Positions 25,778 through 34,152 of a stretch of DNA of 39,011 nucleotides are shown here, piece after piece (position 1 is the first letter of the stretch; each line of letters starts with the position of its first letter). The notes beneath the pieces were generated by a model. The model worked only from the letters and a program-made list of their open reading frames with translations. It was not told the origin of the DNA and did not search any database. The translations under genes were made by a program, and so were the position numbers. The DNA comes from Acidobacteriota bacterium (GTDB lineage: Bacteria > Acidobacteriota > UBA6911): assembly GCA_016934295.1 (NCBI GenBank), contig JAFGTD010000174.1, positions 1 through 39,011 of the forward strand, read 5' to 3'.

Positions 25778-26406
25778 TTTACATCCTCACAATTAGACTA
25801 CTGTTCGGCACGACCGGCCGGAAATGGAGCAGTGGATTTACCGATTTGAGTTGATGTCTTATATCCTACTTTTTACCCAGCTCGTTGATATCCTCCGTCC
25901 CTCGTATTTATCTGTGAAATCGAATATTTCTAATTTATTAATACGGTAATTTATTGAAAAACGTGGGGGTATTATATGTAGAGTGTCCGAGCGTGGAAAG
26001 AAAAAATTCCATGATGCTCTGTGTGAAAAGGTGTGAAGGTCTTCACAAGCGCATTCCGAAAGGATGATTCATCAAGAAAAAGCTGAGAGTCTGGAAAATT
26101 ATATTTGCGCCGGTCGAGGGAAGATACTGTATAAGAGCCCCACCCCCACCAAGCCCCGATACCTACCCCCCCTACCTCGGGAATTACAGGGCTCGGTTTT
26201 TTCGGGGCAGATTTTATCCTTTTTCATGTAGAGGTTGAGGGATCTTTGTGAGGGATTTGACCGATAATGAAAGTGACTGTAGAAATCAGAATCAGGCGAT
26301 TTTCTACCACAAATCTACCACAATAAGGCCCAAACAGTAGGAAAAATCAGGAAGGATGATCGTTGTAAATTATTGAGCAGAAAGGACGAGCTAATATGAA
26401 TTTGAC
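25778..26406. other. Right-end non-coding region of the island
   Basis: About 630 bases without a credible gene. It contains the SIR2 upstream region, a C-rich stretch (26137-26180), the arm-type pair at 26301-26322, and a cluster of GTGTGAA boxes (26021-26027, 26031-26037) with an inverted TTCACA (26042-26047). No clear intrinsic terminator on the minus strand separates the orphaned promoter from SIR2. Confidence 0.55.
26301..26322. repeat. Candidate integrase arm-type site, right end
   Basis: Exact copy of 6291-6312 with two CTACCACA boxes at 26304-26311 and 26315-26322, about 85 bases inside the attR core. It lies outside any gene, which argues that the match to the integrase-coding copy is functional and not coding constraint. 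Confidence 0.6.
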
Positions 26407-26470
26407 TTATGAGCCCAACGAGCTACCGGACTGCTCCACCCCGCGTCAATGGAGGAATTATAGAGATCGG
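26407..26470. repeat. attR: right copy of 64 bp direct repeat with tRNA half-gene
   Basis: An exact copy of 6112-6175. It holds a 39-base minus-strand tRNA-fMet 5' half (26407-26445) that stops after the anticodon loop, plus its leader and -10 box. No 3' half follows, so this is a displaced fragment, not a functional tRNA. It marks the right junction of the island, giving an element of about 20.3 kb. Confidence 0.92.
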
Positions 26471-26485
26471 AGTGGTTGGAGTCAA
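26457..26485 (-). promoter_or_regulatory. Orphaned tRNA-fMet promoter pointing into the island
   Basis: TTGACT (26480-26485) and TATAAT (26457-26462) with a 17-base spacer on the minus strand, as strong as the copy at the tRNA. It is the presumed original chromosomal promoter, now followed by a 39-base tRNA half and then by the island. The first island gene downstream is the SIR2 gene (start 25777). I found no clear terminator between them on that strand. Confidence 0.8.
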
Positions 26486-26572
26486 GGCAATCCACAATAA
26501 AATCAATAAGCTGCGGAAAGTCTTGATTCTATTGTATCTCCCGTCGAACTGCGCCATTGGATGCGTCCCTTT

Positions 26573-26791
26573 TCATTGTACTGTCCGGGTCAGGGTAAAC
26601 CTTAGAGCGGAACTCTTCGAGTCGAAATTGGAAACTTGTCCCGGTAGCGGCTCGACAGCAATCCAGCCTTCGCCGGCCAGGTCGGAAAGAGCGACTTCCC
26701 TGTCCACCCATTTTCGGACAGGATTGCCGCGAACACTCGTCGCCAGGCGCCATTGGCCGCAATAAAAATCCAACCACGCCAACTGATTCAT
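26573..26791 (-). CDS. Small conserved-looking hypothetical protein
   Basis: A 72-residue protein beginning MNQLAWLDFYCGQWRLATSV and continuing RGNPVRKWVDREVALSDLAG. It has an excellent AAGGAGG 5 nt before its ATG, which picks it over a longer overlapping frame. The W-D-F-Y-x-G-x-W-x-L-A and V-D-R-E-V patterns look conserved, but I cannot name a family. It is the first host gene right of the island, ending ~90 bases from the orphaned promoter, and is read in the same direction as it. Confidence 0.65.
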   Translation of the reverse strand: MNQLAWLDFYCGQWRLATSVRGNPVRKWVDREVALSDLAGEGWIAVEPLPGQVSNFDSKSSALRFTLTRTVQ

Positions 26792-27270
26792 ATATGCCTC
26801 CTTTCTTCACGGCCGGATCCGGTCCATCATACGCATGTTTTCAGATGCTGTAGCCGTATGCTTCATACTATGTTTATAAATACGCATCGTCCCGCAGCAG
26901 GTTACGATTTTATCTAACCGTCATCCTCGAGCTTTCCGCGAAATATCCGGAAAACAGGACGGAAATCCCTCCCCAACACAAATTATGTGCATAAAGCCAA
27001 TGTCTCGTTAAAAAATCGCATTGCATCGTATTGCTGCCATTAGCAATGTACAATGCAATCCGATAATGGTATCTTTTGGTTTGTCCGGTGGAGGACAGCA
27101 CTCTGCTTGTGCACGGCGCGATGAGTTGTTGCAAGCTTGTTTGACTCATCCCTTTCCATTTAATCCTGCATTGAGCCGCAATCCATCGTATTCGTTTCAT
27201 CAGTACCCTTATTGTTTGTGTATCACTTAGCCGAAGTGCCTTCCATTCCGGCTCACAGGAGGTTTTTATA
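26792..27270. other. Intergenic region upstream of the RRM gene
   Basis: About 480 bases with no supported gene. A nested hairpin (GCATTG 27018-27023 with CAATGC 27051-27056; ATTGC 27030-27034 with GCAAT 27043-27047) lies ~215 bases before the RRM start. It could belong to a long 5' leader such as those of cold-induced RNA-binding protein genes. I see no known riboswitch. Confidence 0.4.
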
Positions 27271-27609
27271 ATGGGAAAAAATATTTATGTCGGCAATCTC
27301 CCGGCATCGATGGGCGAAGCAGAGTTAAAGGAGCTTTTCGAACAAAAGGGGAGCGTTGATTCCGTAACGGTGATTCGCGATTACGATACCGGACGATCCC
27401 GGGGATTTGGATTTGTCGAGATGGCAACCGAAGAGGAAGCCCTTAAAGCGATTGAAGCACTGAACGCTTATTCGCTGGATGGACGCAATCTTACGGTGAA
27501 TGAAGCTCGACCTAAAACCGAACGCCGACGAGGTAATGCCGGCGGCGGAAGGGGCGGTCCCCGCGGGCACTCCGACAGGGGACGCGGCGGTTACCGCAGC
27601 CGCGGCTGA
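27271..27609 (+). CDS. Glycine-rich RRM RNA-binding protein
   Basis: A 112-residue protein. One RNA recognition motif has RNP2 (KNIYVGNL, residues 3-10) and RNP1 (RGFGFVEM, about 44-51). It is followed by an Arg/Gly tail (GGGRGGPRGHSDRGRGGYRS) from about residue 85. This is the layout of cyanobacterial and proteobacterial Rbp proteins, which bind single-stranded RNA and often respond to cold. AGGAGG stands 9 nt before the ATG. A DEAD-box helicase of matching logic lies 2.3 kb on, opposite strand. Confidence 0.93.
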   Translation: MGKNIYVGNLPASMGEAELKELFEQKGSVDSVTVIRDYDTGRSRGFGFVEMATEEEALKAIEALNAYSLDGRNLTVNEARPKTERRRGNAGGGRGGPRGHSDRGRGGYRSRG

Positions 27610-27664
27610 TACGGTTTCCCGAAGCCTTGATTGAATTCTCCCTCCTTTTATCCCGGGACTCACC

Positions 27665-29173
27665 ATGCAAGTTCATTTGATTAATCCGAGTGACGTATCA
27701 TTCGGAGTAGGCGTTATTACACCAAGATGGCTATATGTTATGGCCGGCGCAACCCCGCGTTGTTACGGAGATCCGATTATCTCCGATGAAACACTGGAAC
27801 CGTTTGACGCGGATCAGATCCATCCTTCAGACATTGTCGGGATTGGAATCCATACGAGCAATGCAAGCCGCGGCTACGAGATAGGGCGGTTGGTGCAAGC
27901 GCGCGGTGGAATTCCGGTTTTCGGAGGGATTCATGCAGGCATCTACCCGGAAGAATCGCACCAGCTGGGCAAGGCTGCGGCTGTAGTGCGCGGAGACGGA
28001 GACCAGGTGTGGGCCAAAGTACTGTCGGATTGCACCCGGGGCGACATAAAATCCCTTTACGAAGGGGGAACGATTGCCGCTGCCGATTTTGCCCCGGCTC
28101 GATGGGACCTGATGCCTCAGGGTTCCTATATGTGGGCATCCGTCCAAACGGTTCGCGGATGTCCCAAGCATTGTTCCTTCTGTTCGGTCTGGCGGACCGA
28201 CGGCCAGCTTCCGCGGCAGCGACCGGTCGATGCGGTAATTGAAGAGGTGGTGGCTCTTCGCCGTCTCGGGTATCGATTTATCGCGTTAGCCGATGATAAC
28301 TTCTATTCGGTCAGCCTCCATGATCTCGAACAGGCGGCCCGACGGGAGGATAAGAGCCATTATCAGAGGCTCCTGTCTCTCAGGCAGGAAAGATTTCAGT
28401 TGATGGAAAAGCTGGCGCGAATCGGCGGCAATATTATTTACTTCACCCAAATTACTATGGAAGCTGCGGAGGATGAGGCATTTTTGCGTGCGATGCAGTC
28501 AGCCGGCATAAAGGGAGCGCTCATTGGGATTGAGTCGGTTTCGTCTGAAGGCCTCGAGAGCACATATAAGAGCTTTAACTTAACAGGCACGGATCTTATT
28601 GCGCAGCTGCAGAAGTTTCGAAATTTCGATATACATGTGCTCGGCTCTTTTATTTTCGGCCTGCAGAGCGACACTCCGGAAACATTCTCCGCTACTTCGG
28701 ACCTGGCGGATAGTGCGGGATTAACCTTTGCACAATTCGTTCCCCTTACCCCGTTTCCGGGCACAATCGATTTTGAAAGATGGGAAAAAGAGATGCTCCG
28801 GGACGATGTAAGAGTTGCGGGCTTTCCCATCCACAAGCACTGGTTGATTCCGGCGGATCGTCGGCCCAAAATTTATATTCCGCATCCCAGTATGAATGCG
28901 GATGAAATACGCCGGCGCACGCAGAAAGTCTGGGATTCCTTTTACAGGATGTCGAAGATATGGAAGCGGTCGCGTTGCACGTCCAAGATTCGAAACCGTC
29001 TGGCTTTTGTGTTCATCTCCAAGCTCTATCGACAGATGTATGCCAAGACGGGAATTTCCACCGAAAGCGCCCGTAAATCCAATGCAGTTAAATGGACTCG
29101 ATTTATCGGGAAACTCTGCGTGCCTCTGTTCGCCGCCCGTGCGCTGCCAAACCTGCAGGCTCCACAGGATTAA
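27665..29173 (+). CDS. B12-binding-type radical SAM protein
   Basis: A 502-residue radical SAM enzyme. The N-terminal ~120 residues resemble a cobalamin-binding Rossmann domain (DIVGIGIHTSNASRGYEIGR, then PVFGGIHA) without the DxHxxG His, which is common in this class. The 4Fe-4S motif CPKHCSFC lies at about 165-172 (C-x3-C-x2-C). The core continues with FIALADDNFYS, ALIGIESVS and HVLGSFIFGL, and a basic C-terminal tail follows. The substrate is unknown. Relatives methylate or rearrange lipids, tetrapyrroles or secondary metabolites. It lies 55 bases after the RRM gene on the same strand with a weak ribosome site. Confidence 0.88.
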   Translation: MQVHLINPSDVSFGVGVITPRWLYVMAGATPRCYGDPIISDETLEPFDADQIHPSDIVGIGIHTSNASRGYEIGRLVQARGGIPVFGGIHAGIYPEESHQLGKAAAVVRGDGDQVWAKVLSDCTRGDIKSLYEGGTIAAADFAPARWDLMPQGSYMWASVQTVRGCPKHCSFCSVWRTDGQLPRQRPVDAVIEEVVALRRLGYRFIALADDNFYSVSLHDLEQAARREDKSHYQRLLSLRQERFQLMEKLARIGGNIIYFTQITMEAAEDEAFLRAMQSAGIKGALIGIESVSSEGLESTYKSFNLTGTDLIAQLQKFRNFDIHVLGSFIFGLQSDTPETFSATSDLADSAGLTFAQFVPLTPFPGTIDFERWEKEMLRDDVRVAGFPIHKHWLIPADRRPKIYIPHPSMNADEIRRRTQKVWDSFYRMSKIWKRSRCTSKIRNRLAFVFISKLYRQMYAKTGISTESARKSNAVKWTRFIGKLCVPLFAARALPNLQAPQD

Positions 29174-29243
29174 TGCGCCGGCCTGCATTCATTTGTGTCA
29201 TTCACCTTTGACCGGTCGTGAAAACAACGAGCAGCTTCCGTTA

Positions 29244-29627
29244 CTAAAGGGGTTGTTTCCGCTTTTTTTGCTTGTGATGAAACGGCTTCTTTCGGGGACC
29301 TGCGCCGGGACGTCCATTAGTTTTACGGAATTTGGAATAAAACGCCTGGTCCGAGCCTTTTTCTTCGGACTGCTCCCGCTGTTTTTCGCTCCCATGCCTG
29401 CGGGGACGCCCTGAAATCGACAACGGTTTTGAATAGGATTTCCTGGCAAAATGCCTGTCCGTGGAAGAATTTTCGCGATATGGCTTTTCCTGCAAATGAT
29501 GCATCAAACTATCTATTTTTTTCTCTAAAAAAAGCAACTGGCGCTGCATCTTTATCAGCATGCCTACAATATCTTCGCCGGATTGTTCCGGCAGAGCCGG
29601 GATACCTCGATCGATAGATTTGCTCAT
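29244..29627 (-). CDS. Basic low-complexity protein downstream of the RNA helicase
   Basis: A 127-residue protein. Residues ~18-47 form an amphipathic helix or short coiled coil (EDIVGMLIKMQRQLLFLEKK, IDSLMHHLQ). The rest is very basic and disordered (RPRRHGSEKQREQSEEKG; PRKKPFHHKQKKRKQPL). Such short helix plus basic-tail proteins occur near RNA helicases in environmental bacteria, from memory. RNA binding is an inference. It is the third gene on the strand after the helicase and the small basic protein, and converges on the radical SAM gene. Confidence 0.65.
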   Translation of the reverse strand: MSKSIDRGIPALPEQSGEDIVGMLIKMQRQLLFLEKKIDSLMHHLQEKPYRENSSTDRHFARKSYSKPLSISGRPRRHGSEKQREQSEEKGSDQAFYSKFRKTNGRPGAGPRKKPFHHKQKKRKQPL

Positions 29628-29709
29628 CTGAATCGGATTCCTTTCATTGATATATTGAGGCCCATATTCCCAGGTCGCAAGCAGGCCTGCATACTATTTG
29701 AAACAATAT

Positions 29710-29871
29710 TTATTCGGTTGTTTCCTCGTTGGAGTCCGTGTCTGCGGGATAAGCGTCTTCATCCGGTTTCTCCAGACGCCGCTGCTGGCGGTCCTCACGC
29801 TTCTGGAGCGCTTTTTCAATTCGCTTCAGTTCCTTCTGTCTTTTCAGAAAGGATGTTCGCTTCGTTGCCAT
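29710..29871 (-). CDS. Small charged helical protein downstream of the RNA helicase
   Basis: A 53-residue protein starting MATKRTSFLKRQKELKRIEK and ending in an acidic tail (DEDAYPADTDSNEETTE). The GAGGAGG 6 nt before the ATG at 29871 fixes the start. A longer in-frame start at 29928 would lie inside the helicase 3' end. It begins 17 bases after the helicase stop, so it is co-transcribed. The basic helix followed by acidic tail resembles small proteins sometimes found next to DEAD-box genes. No function is known. Confidence 0.7.
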   Translation of the reverse strand: MATKRTSFLKRQKELKRIEKALQKREDRQQRRLEKPDEDAYPADTDSNEETTE

Positions 29872-29887
29872 TCCATACCTCCTCGAT

Positions 29888-31114
29888 TCAAACCCGGGCG
29901 CGTATTCGCCTTCTCCTGCCGGCGGCACTGAGACGAAATCTTCGACGGGAACTCGCCATTTGGGTTTTTATCGGCAAGGCTGCCGGCTGGAAATACGGCA
30001 CTTCCAGGCCCGGCAATTGACGGCGCTCGATTCGTTTTCCGATGGTCTTCTCGATTTGAAACACAAGCGGTTCATCCGTTCGAAGAATGAAAGTTAAGGC
30101 TTCCCCGGTGCGCCGGGCGCGCCCCGTGCGTCCGATACGGTGTGTGTAGGCATCGGTTGTGTCGGGCATGTCGTAGTTGATAACGTGTGTAATATCCATG
30201 ACATCAATGCCGCGGGCGGCGATATCGGTTGCCACGAGAATGTCGTATTTCCCGGTGCGAAATCCGTCGATGGAGGCCTGCCGACTACTCTGCGTCATGT
30301 TCCCCTGCAGGGAGGATACGCGATGGCCTTCCTTCTTAAGGTTCGCCGCTATACGGCATGCACGGTACTTTGTCCGCGTAAAAATCAGGACCCGACCGGT
30401 TGCGGTTTTTTCCAGCACCGCCAACAACAGTTTTAACTTGAGTCCTTCAGAAATAGGATAAAGTGTGTGGGATACGGTTTCAACCGGCGCCATTTCTCCG
30501 GCCTGCACAGTGATCGGATCCTTCAGTATCCTGGCTGCCAGTGCGCGAATATCTCCGGGCATCGTCGCCGAGAAAAACAGGGTCTGTCGGCGATCGGGCA
30601 AGTGCCGGAGAATGCGTCGAATGTCCGGCAGAAATCCCATATCGCACATGCGATCGGCTTCATCCAGAACCAAGGTTTCAATGGATGAAATATCTATGCT
30701 GCCGTTATCAATATGATCGAGCAGACGACCCGGGCAGGCCGTAATAATTTCGACGCCCCGCCGCAATGCCGCCAGTTGGCTGCGCATACTTACCCCGCCG
30801 TAAATGGAGACACCCCGAATCCGGCCGTTGCCGCCTAAACTGCCAACCGTTCTGTGTACCTGTTCGGCCAGCTCCCGTGTGGGCTCCAGTATGAGGACGC
30901 GGGGTTTATTCGATGCAGCCACGGTCAACCGCTGCAATATGGGCAAAAGGAATGCCGCCGTTTTCCCGGTTCCGGTCTGCGACATTCCAAGAATGTCTCG
31001 TCCCTCGAGAACAATGGGGATTGCCCGTCTCTGAATCGGCGTCGGTGTAAAATAACCGGCAGCCTTTATAGCTGCCTGGATTGGTGCATTAAAACTAAAT
31101 TGATCAAAATTCAA
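29888..31114 (-). CDS. rhlE: DEAD-box RNA helicase, RhlE-like
   Basis: A 408-residue SF2 helicase with the full motif set: Q motif (GYFTPTPIQ), motif I SQTGTGKT (about 45-52), Ia PTRELAEQ, II DEAD (about 153-156), III SAT, and VI HRIGRTGRA in the second RecA domain. A short Arg-rich C-terminal tail (RRRFRLSAAGRRRRIRARV) fits the RhlE subgroup. It remodels RNA or assists ribosome assembly, often more needed in the cold. It heads an operon with the two small charged proteins downstream. A ~390-base gap upstream may include a long leader. Confidence 0.93.
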   Translation of the reverse strand: MNFDQFSFNAPIQAAIKAAGYFTPTPIQRRAIPIVLEGRDILGMSQTGTGKTAAFLLPILQRLTVAASNKPRVLILEPTRELAEQVHRTVGSLGGNGRIRGVSIYGGVSMRSQLAALRRGVEIITACPGRLLDHIDNGSIDISSIETLVLDEADRMCDMGFLPDIRRILRHLPDRRQTLFFSATMPGDIRALAARILKDPITVQAGEMAPVETVSHTLYPISEGLKLKLLLAVLEKTATGRVLIFTRTKYRACRIAANLKKEGHRVSSLQGNMTQSSRQASIDGFRTGKYDILVATDIAARGIDVMDITHVINYDMPDTTDAYTHRIGRTGRARRTGEALTFILRTDEPLVFQIEKTIGKRIERRQLPGLEVPYFQPAALPIKTQMASSRRRFRLSAAGRRRRIRARV

Positions 31115-31504
31115 AAAGTACTCCCTGACTCAAATGAGCCAAGTCGCACTCTCAGCCCTGTTCAATGTTATTAAATTCGCTTCGTTTATTGCGGTGCTGT
31201 CGCGGGAAGGGCGAATCTTTGGAATTATAGCATTCACAGGCGGATAAATCCAATTGGGAATATTTTGCCGCGATAATCGGCAAGATTTTCAATCGCATTA
31301 AAGCGGAGCCGTAAGGAAAAGCTCAACGGGAAAGGATACGCGCCGATGAAAAGAATTCTGCTGAATCTTTCTTCTATATACTGTATTTTCAGAACCGGAT
31401 CGGTGCCCTGAAGCACCTTTTAAGGGATTATACCCGATAATATGTCGAACCGACAAAATCCGGATCCGACGATTAATGCTCGCCTGGAATAAGGTACAGA
31501 ATCT
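31115..31504. other. Divergent intergenic region between the helicase gene and wecB
   Basis: About 390 bases serving two divergent genes. I find no gene with a plausible start, and no hairpin with a T tract. A long leader for the helicase gene is possible but not shown. Confidence 0.4.
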
Positions 31505-32680
31505 ATGAATGCACGGAATCCTCTTAAGGTCGCGGTCATCTTCGGCACACGCCCGGAAGCCATAAAACTGGCGCCGCTGATCAAACGGTTTAAAGACAAT
31601 CCTGAACGTTTTGAAGCAACCACTATTGTTACGGCCCAGCATCGCGAAATGCTGGACCAGGTATTGGATTTGTTTTCCATTCAACCCGATTATGACCTCA
31701 ACATCATCAGGCCCCGCCAGGAGTTGGCCCAGATTACGGCACGTGCCATAGCCGGCCTGGATCCGGTTCTCAATGAGGTCAAACCTGATTTCGTCATGGT
31801 GCAAGGGGATACCACGACTACTTTTATAGGTGCTCTGGCCGCTTTCTACCACAAAATCGCCTGCGCGCATGTTGAAGCGGGATTGAGAACCCACAAAAAG
31901 TATTATCCGTACCCGGAGGAAATCAACAGGCAGCTTACAAGCGTCCTGTCGGATGCCCATTTTGCCCCAACCGACACTTCCAGGCAAAACCTGCTCATGG
32001 AAGGAGTGCCCGCAGGGAAAATATTCGTGACCGGCAACACGGTTATCGACGCGCTTCAGGATATTCTCAGCCGAAACACTGAATACTCGCATCCGGTACT
32101 GGAAAAAGTTACCGCCCGGAAATTACGCATGGTCATGGTTACCTCGCACCGGAGGGAAAATCAGGGGAAGCCTCAGGAACAGATTTGTGACGCGCTGATT
32201 GAACTCGTGAACCGTTTCAAGGATATTCTGGTGGTTTTTCCTGTTCATTTGAGCCCGGCGGTCCGGGAGGTCGTCTTACCGAGACTAAAGCAACACGACC
32301 GAATCGTCCTGCTGGATCCGATCGATTATCTTGAAACCGCTCACTTTATGAAAGCATCGCATCTTATTCTGACCGACTCCGGGGGCATCCAGGAAGAAGC
32401 TCCGGCGTTGGGCAAACCGGTTCTGGTTTTGCGTAACGACACGGAAAGGCCGGAAGGATTGGCCGCAGGCACGGTTCGATTGGCCGGTGTCGAGAAAAGA
32501 AATATCGTCGACCTCGCCTCCCTGCTCCTGGAGAACTCCGGCGCATACCGATGCATGGCGGAGGCTGTGAATCCTTATGGAGACGGCCGGGCCAGTGAAA
32601 GGATCCTTCAAGGCCTGGAGTACATCAAACAACGCGCCCCCAATCCCGAACCTTTTATCAACGGGGTCGGCCCGCAATAA
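31505..32680 (+). CDS. wecB: UDP-N-acetylglucosamine 2-epimerase (non-hydrolysing)
   Basis: A 391-residue GT-B-fold enzyme typical in length for WecB/MnaA. The N terminus has KVAVIFGTRPEAIKLAPLI, then VTAQHREMLDQVL, GDTTTTF, AHVEAGLRT, and near the C terminus TDSGGIQEEAPALGKPVLVL, all signature stretches. It interconverts UDP-GlcNAc and UDP-ManNAc in the cytoplasm for surface polysaccharide synthesis. No other glycan genes are next to it, so it serves a pathway encoded elsewhere. AAGG lies ~10 nt before the ATG. Confidence 0.96.
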   Translation: MNARNPLKVAVIFGTRPEAIKLAPLIKRFKDNPERFEATTIVTAQHREMLDQVLDLFSIQPDYDLNIIRPRQELAQITARAIAGLDPVLNEVKPDFVMVQGDTTTTFIGALAAFYHKIACAHVEAGLRTHKKYYPYPEEINRQLTSVLSDAHFAPTDTSRQNLLMEGVPAGKIFVTGNTVIDALQDILSRNTEYSHPVLEKVTARKLRMVMVTSHRRENQGKPQEQICDALIELVNRFKDILVVFPVHLSPAVREVVLPRLKQHDRIVLLDPIDYLETAHFMKASHLILTDSGGIQEEAPALGKPVLVLRNDTERPEGLAAGTVRLAGVEKRNIVDLASLLLENSGAYRCMAEAVNPYGDGRASERILQGLEYIKQRAPNPEPFINGVGPQ

Positions 32681-32834
32681 ATAATAGTACATTCACATAT
32701 CTCTTCACCGCAGGATTCCCGTATGGCATGATAACCGAACCGGCGACAGGACTCCTGGAGGATCGGAGTCAGAAGCCATAAATAAATTGACGATTTCGAA
32801 CCGTAAATCCAATCCGATTATGGAGTTACAGTAA

Positions 32835-33365
32835 ATGGCAGAACCACTGAAACTTGAGTCCCAGGGAGCCGACTGCAATATTCCAAATGCATGTGAACGC
32901 GTTGTTCCGACCTGGCTGATAGTGTTGGACAACGCTCCCACGGCCGTTCTCTTTCTACTGGGAACGGCAATAATATGGAACCTTCATTCGATTCTATCCC
33001 TTGTGTTTCTTGCATATTGCTGCCTGTCCATAGTGCTTTTCTGGAAGCTTATCTGCCCATGGTGCCACCATTTCGGCACGACGGGATGCCCGTGCGGCTA
33101 TTCAAGAATTGCAGCCCGGCTCTTTAAAAAGAAAACGGGGAAAGAATTCAGGCGTGTCTTCAGGCGGAATATCGTCGTCGTCTTTCCCTGCTGGTTCCTT
33201 CCCCTTGCCGCAGGAATCTACCTGCTCTGGACGGATTACAGCCGCGCATTGCTGTTTCTCCTCCTTGCATTCTGCTTTGTCGGTTTCGTTCTGATACCCG
33301 CGATATCGAAATTTGTCGGATGCCGATCCTGCGAAATTAAAGATCAGTGTCCCTGGATGTCCTGA
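32835..33365 (+). CDS. Cysteine-rich integral membrane protein
   Basis: A 176-residue protein with four likely membrane segments in two pairs (about 30-75 and 112-155). Between them and at the end lie cysteine motifs: CPWCHHFGTTGCPCGYSR in the loop after the first pair, and CRSCEIKDQCPW at the C terminus. The spacing suggests metal or iron-sulfur binding, or redox-active thiols on one face of the membrane. I recall similar hypothetical proteins in anaerobes but know no function. It stands alone between wecB and the PilZ gene. Confidence 0.75.
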   Translation: MAEPLKLESQGADCNIPNACERVVPTWLIVLDNAPTAVLFLLGTAIIWNLHSILSLVFLAYCCLSIVLFWKLICPWCHHFGTTGCPCGYSRIAARLFKKKTGKEFRRVFRRNIVVVFPCWFLPLAAGIYLLWTDYSRALLFLLLAFCFVGFVLIPAISKFVGCRSCEIKDQCPWMS

Positions 33366-33631
33366 CTCCGGCCAACCCGCATTTCCCCCAGTATTGCGGT
33401 CGCTTCGCTTAAACCGGGGCTGTGTAGAGGGCTGTTGGACACTCCGCTTCGTTAATCGGTATGCAATTGAGGCTTCCGCAGCCAGACACGGCCCTCCGTG
33501 CCGCAGGAGTAGAAGCTTCCAGAACAATGCGGGTTAAGCACTTATCGACGAATCATATTTTTACCCCAAAATGCCGATATGAAAATGAAGTTTCTCGTGG
33601 TAATTTTTATACCGGGCGAAGGGGGTTGACG

Positions 33632-34057
33632 ATGAAATCCACTTTACAGAAATTCAGCCGGAAATTCGGTCGGAGAACACATGACAGATTTTCCATTCCG
33701 GGGGCGACTGTTTCCTGGAAACCTATGGATCGAGATGCCTTTCCCGAAGAGACATTGCCTTTATCCGATATCAGCAGATTCGGATTGTCGCTTTTAGCCA
33801 ATACCCCGCCCCAGGTGAATTCCATTATCGCCCTGCGAATCAATCTTCCAAGGGAGCCTGAAAAATTCGATCTGCTTGGCAAAGTTGTTTATGCCATCTT
33901 CAGAGGTCCAGGCCTCACTTACGAATATCGAGTCGGGATACAATTACAACCGTTTTCGGAAACCGAGGGAGACAATCCCCCCGAACTGCAGCAGAAAATC
34001 CAGGAACTGGAACAAATGTACGGAAAGCGGTTTGATCAAGTGGATATTGAAGATTAA
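33632..34057 (+). CDS. PilZ domain protein
   Basis: A ~141-residue protein with the c-di-GMP-binding PilZ layout: RRTHDRF near residue 15 gives the RxxxR box, and LSDISRFGLSLL gives the (D/N)xSxxG box ~33 residues later, followed by a beta barrel (LRINLP, GKVVYA, YRVGIQL). A helical tail with EQM and acidic residues ends it. The ATG at 33632 has a G-rich stretch just upstream. It should sense cyclic di-GMP, with an unknown output partner. Confidence 0.85.
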   Translation: MKSTLQKFSRKFGRRTHDRFSIPGATVSWKPMDRDAFPEETLPLSDISRFGLSLLANTPPQVNSIIALRINLPREPEKFDLLGKVVYAIFRGPGLTYEYRVGIQLQPFSETEGDNPPELQQKIQELEQMYGKRFDQVDIED

Positions 34058-34152
34058 AGATTGAAGTTGATGATTCATGGACCCGCCTTCCGATGGATCT
34101 CAACCTCGCCCGCCAGAGCAACACCGGTTTTAGTTAACAGCCGTTTAAACTT

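Noticed and set aside
26133-26210. Intrinsic terminator in the C-rich right-end stretch
   Set aside because: Possible pairings (GAGCCC with GGGCTC, GCCCCGA with TCGGGGC) need long loops, and no minus-strand T tract follows.
26407-26445. Second tRNA-Met gene
   Set aside because: Only the 5' 39 bases are present. No T arm or 3' acceptor strand follows, so it is a displaced half from integration.
26529-26810. 93-codon minus-strand ORF overlapping the small host gene
   Set aside because: The alternative frame 26573-26791 has AAGGAGG at the right distance and a more protein-like sequence.
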